DNA from: Lachnospiraceae bacterium
GTDB lineage: Bacteria > Bacillota > Clostridia > Lachnospirales > Lachnospiraceae
Reading direction: 5' to 3'
NCBI GenBank assembly: GCA_017517305.1
Contig: JAFWZV010000008.1
Coordinates: 32,928-96,927 of the forward strand
DNA length: 64,000 bases
Shown: piece after piece, positions 59,584 through 64,000 of the stretch
How positions within the stretch are numbered: position 1 is the stretch's first letter
Layout: every line of letters starts with the position of its first letter
Made by a program: the position numbers and the translations under genes
The notes under the pieces: generated by a model
What the model saw: the letters and a program-made list of their open reading frames with translations, nothing else
The model's database searches: none
Told to the model about the DNA's origin: nothing

Positions 59584-60150
59584 TTACTTATTCACATAAT
59601 AGTTATATGTGAGTTGTGTCATAAAATCCATTTCATTTGTTGAGTTATTAAGATAATCAAGTGTATTTTTCAATATATGAATCACACACTTATCTAAATC
59701 CTGAAAGGCTTCTCTTCTAATAATATCCATATCCTTTAGTTCTTTTCTATTTGGCTCTATATAATCAGCTACAAATATTATTTTATCAAGAAGAGTCATA
59801 TTAGGTCTACCAGTGGTATGATATGTTATTGCATCTAGTATTTCTTCATCATCCACCTCATATCTGGCTTTTGCATAATATGCACCCAACTTACCGTGAA
59901 GCATATCTGGATTTTTCTCCTCGAATTTACTTACCGCAAGCTTATGTTTTTTGGCTTTTTCTAATTTTTCCTTGGTTGGCAAGCATTTTGCACAGTCATG
60001 GAGAAGACCTGCAATTCGAGCCTTTTCTATATCAGCTCCATGAACCATGGCCATACAGGCAGCAGTATATTCAACTCCTAGTGAATGTTCAAAGCGTTTG
60101 TCATTTATCTTACTTTTTAGTCGAGCAATCATTTTTTCACGATTCATCAT
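59584..60150 (-). CDS. yqeK: YqeK-type HD-domain diadenosine tetraphosphatase
   Basis: A 188-residue HD-domain hydrolase: RFEHSLGVEYTAACMAMVHG, KARIAGLLHDCAKCLP, LHGKLGAYYAK, DAITYHTTGRPNMTLLDKII and FVADYIEPNR. Members cleave Ap4A to ADP. It starts directly after the nadD stop. Confidence 0.95.
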   Translation of the reverse strand: MMNREKMIARLKSKINDKRFEHSLGVEYTAACMAMVHGADIEKARIAGLLHDCAKCLPTKEKLEKAKKHKLAVSKFEEKNPDMLHGKLGAYYAKARYEVDDEEILDAITYHTTGRPNMTLLDKIIFVADYIEPNRKELKDMDIIRREAFQDLDKCVIHILKNTLDYLNNSTNEMDFMTQLTYNYYVNK

Positions 60151-60783
60151 TTATGTCCATCCGTATAAATTATTTACTTTAATATAGTTTAATATGGAAA
60201 TATCTAAATATTTTTCATCAATATTTCCTTCTTTGATACTAGCTCTAAGCTGACTTGAAGAAATATTAATAGCTTGAGTTTCGAGAAATTTTATCTTTAA
60301 CTCGGGATATTTCAAAATAAGCTTATCTGAGTATTCCTTTATATCATCTAAATTGCAGTCTCTTTTGGCAGCTATTATAGTACATTTTTTAAATATATCT
60401 CTATAATTACACCATTTTTCAATATTATATAAGGAATCTGCACCTATTATAAAATATATTTTAGTATTTTCATTAATTGATTTTATCTGATTAAGTGTGT
60501 CAATGGTATAGGTGGTTCCACCTCTCATAATTTCCATATTAGAGACATATGTCTTAGGAAGCTTGTCTGACACAAGCTTTAGCATATTTAATCGATGCTC
60601 AGATGAAATTATATGAGCACAGTCCTTATATGCTGGAAGATTGTTTGGCATAAGTATAAGTCCTTCAATATCAGGAAATTGTTCAATAACCTCCCTTGCA
60701 AGCATAGTATGTCCCTTATGAACCGGATTAAAGGTTCCTCCAAGTATTCCTATACAATTAAATTTCTTTAAATCTATATCCAT
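60151..60783 (-). CDS. nadD: Nicotinate-nucleotide adenylyltransferase
   Basis: Makes nicotinate adenine dinucleotide in NAD synthesis. The 210-residue protein has the nucleotidyltransferase motifs GILGGTFNPVHKGHTMLARE and NISSSQLRASI, plus LMPNNLPAYKD and FIIGADSLYNIEKWCNY. Full length. It is tightly packed with yqeK; yhbY lies 37 bases upstream. Confidence 0.97.
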   Translation of the reverse strand: MDIDLKKFNCIGILGGTFNPVHKGHTMLAREVIEQFPDIEGLILMPNNLPAYKDCAHIISSEHRLNMLKLVSDKLPKTYVSNMEIMRGGTTYTIDTLNQIKSINENTKIYFIIGADSLYNIEKWCNYRDIFKKCTIIAAKRDCNLDDIKEYSDKLILKYPELKIKFLETQAINISSSQLRASIKEGNIDEKYLDISILNYIKVNNLYGWT

Positions 60784-60820
60784 ATTAACACCTTAACAAG
60801 CTTTTATTAGTATGCCTAAA

Positions 60821-61111
60821 TTACTGTGGAAGTATTATTTTAGGATCCTTTTTATGCTTCTTATAAAGAATAATTTTTTTGCCAATAACTTGAACAACTT
60901 CGCTATGAGTTCGTTCTGCAAGAGCGAAAGCTATTGCTTTAGGATCATCAAAACAATTTTTTAAAACTCCAATTTTAATTAATTCTCTTTTATCAAGGGC
61001 TTCTTGAACTGCTTCTGTAACCTCTGGGGTTAAGCTGGCCTTTCCAATGTTAATAATTGGATCCATAGTCATAGCAAGTCCATTCAGGTATGATCTTTGT
61101 TTACTAGTCAT
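60821..61111 (-). CDS. yhbY: YhbY-type CRM-domain RNA-binding protein
   Basis: A 96-residue 50S assembly factor: LTSKQRSYLNGLAM-like start (here TSKQRSYLNGLAMTMDPI), then NIGKASLTPEVTEAVQEALD, RELIKIGVLKNC and GKKIILYKKHKKDPKIILP. The GxxG-type RNA-binding loop is in the NIGKASLT segment. It starts 11 bases after obg and fits the ribosome-assembly operon. Confidence 0.95.
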   Translation of the reverse strand: MTSKQRSYLNGLAMTMDPIINIGKASLTPEVTEAVQEALDKRELIKIGVLKNCFDDPKAIAFALAERTHSEVVQVIGKKIILYKKHKKDPKIILPQ

Positions 61112-61122
61112 ATATATCTCCT

Positions 61123-62418
<1,296 letters not shown>

Positions 62419-62537
62419 TTACCTCCGTTAATATATATACAAATAAAGTTTTACTTTATAATATAGTTTTCGCATTCATCAAATAAATATATCATATAAT
62501 TCATATTTCTACCATAATTTATTTTACAAAAAGAAAA

Positions 62538-62561
62538 CCGGGATATTATACTATATCCCGG
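62538..62561 (-). terminator. Terminator after rpmA
   Basis: CCGGGATAT (62538-62546) and ATATCCCGG (62553-62561) form a perfect stem with a six-base loop, followed on the - strand by TTTTCTTTTT. It ends the rplU-prp-rpmA transcript. Confidence 0.92.
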
Positions 62562-62573
62562 CATAATTCTTAA

Positions 62574-62864
62574 TTACTCAGCTGTCTCTCTAGGATAGAT
62601 AGAAACCTGCTTCTTATCTCTACCCTTTCTCTCGAATCTAACAACACCATCAACAAGTGCAAATAATGTATCATCGCCACCACGACCAACATTAACACCT
62701 GGATGAATCTTAGTTCCACGCTGTCTGTATAAAATATTACCAGCCTTTACAAACTGTCCGTCTGCTCTCTTCGCACCAAGTCTCTTTGCCTCAGAGTCTC
62801 TACCGTTCTTAGTAGAACCAACTCCCTTCTTATGTGCGAAAAGCTGAATGTTCATCTTTAACAT
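62574..62864 (-). CDS. rpmA: 50S ribosomal protein L27 with cleavable N-terminus
   Basis: A 96-residue L27: [40 protein letters not shown]. It begins [14 protein letters not shown], the Firmicutes extension that is cut after the Phe (LQFFA-type site) to expose the L27 tail reaching the peptidyl transferase centre. The protease Prp is encoded just upstream. ATG 62864 follows AAGGAGGTG. Confidence 0.97.
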   Translation of the reverse strand: MLKMNIQLFAHKKGVGSTKNGRDSEAKRLGAKRADGQFVKAGNILYRQRGTKIHPGVNVGRGGDDTLFALVDGVVRFERKGRDKKQVSIYPRETAE

Positions 62865-62870
62865 AGTTAG

Positions 62871-63197
62871 TTACACCTCCTTATAGTGTACTTTCAAATA
62901 CTTTTTACCATACGTTTTGCTTAAGTCATCTAGACCTAAAGCAAGTGTACTAAGTAATAATTGTGCTTTGTCATCATAATTTGATGTGATTTTAAAACTA
63001 ATTGAACCATTTTCATCCATATCTTCTTCGAATTGGACATCAGTATTAGTTTCTATAGAATTAACTATTGTAATTGCTAATGTTGAAACTGCAGCACAAA
63101 TAATATCTTTTCCAGATTCGGCATACCCTGCATGACCTTTAATATCAAATCCAATATACTTTGCATCCTGGTTCAAATATAATATTGCCTTAATCAT
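62871..63197 (-). CDS. prp: Ribosomal-processing cysteine protease Prp
   Basis: Removes the N-terminal extension of L27. The 108-residue protein shows the catalytic His in DIKGHAGYAESGKDIICAAV and the catalytic Cys in the same segment (CAAVS), followed by LALGLDDLSKTYGKKYLKV at the C-terminus. It lies between rplU and rpmA, the standard Firmicutes order. Confidence 0.95.
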   Translation of the reverse strand: MIKAILYLNQDAKYIGFDIKGHAGYAESGKDIICAAVSTLAITIVNSIETNTDVQFEEDMDENGSISFKITSNYDDKAQLLLSTLALGLDDLSKTYGKKYLKVHYKEV

Positions 63198-63206
63198 AAT
63201 TAGAAA

Positions 63207-63512
63207 TTAAGCATTAATTGCATTAATCTTAACCTGAGTGTAAGGCTGTCTGTGACCCTGCTTCTTGTGATAGCCAGTCTTTCTCTTGTACTTGTAAACA
63301 ACTACCTTCTTGTGCTTACCCTCGCCAAGAACAGTTGCCTTTACTGAAGACTTCTTACAAGCATCGCCACAAATAACATCTGAATCAGTGCTAACAGCTA
63401 CTACATCAAATGAAACCTCAGCGCCTTCTGCTGCATTAAGCTTTTCTACCTTAATGATATCTCCTTCAGCTACCTTGTACTGCTTTCCGCCTGTTGCTAT
63501 AATTGCGTACAT
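63207..63512 (-). CDS. rplU: 50S ribosomal protein L21
   Basis: A 101-residue protein: MYAIIATGGKQYKVAEGDII, VEKLNAAEGAEVSFDVVAV, VVVYKYKRKTGYHKKQGHRQ and PYTQVKINAI. ATG 63512 follows AGGAGGT; the frame runs back to 63533 but that part holds the ribosome binding site. First gene of the rplU-prp-rpmA unit. Confidence 0.97.
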   Translation of the reverse strand: MYAIIATGGKQYKVAEGDIIKVEKLNAAEGAEVSFDVVAVSTDSDVICGDACKKSSVKATVLGEGKHKKVVVYKYKRKTGYHKKQGHRQPYTQVKINAINA

Positions 63513-63598
63513 ATGGTTACCTCCTATTATCATTACTCGCCAGCTTCGGTGCTGTCAAAATAGACAGACTTAAACCACACTGTGCGGCATACTCGAAT
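63513..63598 (-). promoter_or_regulatory. Probable L21 leader RNA (autoregulatory)
   Basis: The about 85-base 5' leader of rplU contains a small hairpin (CCGC-ACAGT-GTGG), then CTGTC with GACAG around a short loop, then further pairing near the ribosome binding site. In Bacillus an L21 leader structure at this position is thought to bind L21. I recognise the position and hairpin layout but could not compare with the family model. Confidence 0.5.
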
Positions 63599-63627
63599 AT
63601 ATTAACATTGAGATAATGTTATGTCAA
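63599..63627 (-). promoter_or_regulatory. Promoter of rplU-prp-rpmA
   Basis: On the - strand TTGACA (63627-63622), 17 bases, TAATAT (63604-63599): near-consensus sigma-A promoter just after the RNase E/G gene. Confidence 0.88.
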
Positions 63628-63646
63628 GTATTTTTCTTGACAAATA

Positions 63647-64000
63647 TCAAAATATTTCATGAAGTGGCTTTCTTACTCTTTTTCTAGTAATTTCCACCAG
63701 CCCTAGTCTGGTAATGTCAACTACTGTGGTTTGGTTATTATCCATTTCGGCTAGATTTTTAAGTTCTTTTAATAATTGATTTTGACTTATTTCCTTATTC
63801 ATACTTATAAAGTCGATTATGACAATACCACTAATATCTCTTAATATAAGCTGTTTTATTATTTCTTCTGCAGCTTCTAAATTAATTGCATATACCTTTT
63901 CCTCTTTCGATGAACCTTTTATTGCTTTTCCACTATTAACATCGATTACAGTCATAGCTTCTGTATGATCAATAACAATGTAAGCACCAGATTTAAGATA
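63647..64000 (-). CDS. rng: RNase E/G family ribonuclease, 3' part only
   Basis: 117 codons at the C-terminal end of the gene; the rest lies beyond the right edge. The segment SGAYIVIDHTEAMTVIDVNS with NLEAAEEIIKQLILRDISGI and VIIDFISM is the RNase E/G catalytic core (the Asp residues in IDVNSG and VIIDFISM bind metal), followed by ITRLGLVEITRKRVRK. The protein ends only eight residues or so later, with no CPxCxG zinc-link or small domain, so it is a minimal core form. It acts in mRNA decay or rRNA processing. Confidence 0.9.
   Translation of the reverse strand, partial: YLKSGAYIVIDHTEAMTVIDVNSGKAIKGSSKEEKVYAINLEAAEEIIKQLILRDISGIVIIDFISMNKEISQNQLLKELKNLAEMDNNQTTVVDITRLGLVEITRKRVRKPLHEIF

Overview
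This is a chromosomal window from an AT-rich, Gram-positive, probably spore-forming Clostridia. The family Lachnospiraceae is the best guess. The evidence is low GC throughout, strong AGGAGG-type ribosome binding sites, TTG and GTG starts, sporulation genes yqfC and yqfD, a short HisG with HisZ, an L27 with a cleavable N-terminus beside its Prp protease, and RecU, SepF, DivIVA and a DUF4321 protein. No rRNA, tRNA, CRISPR array, prophage or insertion sequence was seen.

Layout. From 1 to about 30.4 kb nearly all genes are on the + strand: an RluA-type pseudouridine synthase (cut by the window edge), recU, a YneA-like SOS protein behind LexA boxes, and miaB-sulP-mutS-mutL. After these come miaA, a PLP enzyme, a DUF4321 protein and radC. 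A long envelope and division block follows (mreC, mreD, PBP2, minC, minD, rodA, mgsA, a D,D-carboxypeptidase, an HlyD-like protein, yggS, sepF, divIVA), then aroB, lspA, rluD and a Xer-like tyrosine recombinase. From about 30.6 kb to the end nearly all genes are on the - strand. First is a HipA-like kinase module with two small partner proteins, then a cytidylate-kinase-like gene. Next is a long operon: two flavoproteins, proB, a DUF896 gene, 5-formyl-THF cyclo-ligase, proA, MoxR, VWA/CoxE and patatin. After that come yqfC-yqfD-phoH-ybeY-DUF3048, then rpsU, clpP and alaS, and the histidine genes hisZ-G-D / two paralogous membrane proteins / hisB-hisIE. The only + gene in this half is lexA. The window closes with obg-yhbY-nadD-yqeK-rsfS-HD-GYP, rplU-prp-rpmA, and the 3' end of an RNase E/G gene.

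The genes fall into a few working groups: SOS response (LexA, YneA-like), mismatch repair (MutS, MutL), wall elongation (MreCD, PBP2, RodA), division placement (MinCD, SepF, DivIVA), proline and histidine synthesis, and ribosome assembly (Obg, YhbY, RsfS, YbeY, S21, L21, L27).

The most interesting features are these. Gene polarity converges at about 30.5 kb, exactly where a Xer-like recombinase gene and a dif-like inverted repeat sit. A HipA-like kinase module lacks any visible HTH antitoxin. Two related membrane proteins interrupt the his genes. Three small ORFs of 34, 44 and 46 codons are visible, two of them well supported. Several inverted repeats overlap promoters or start codons. All functional calls rest on reading motifs by eye; no database search was run.
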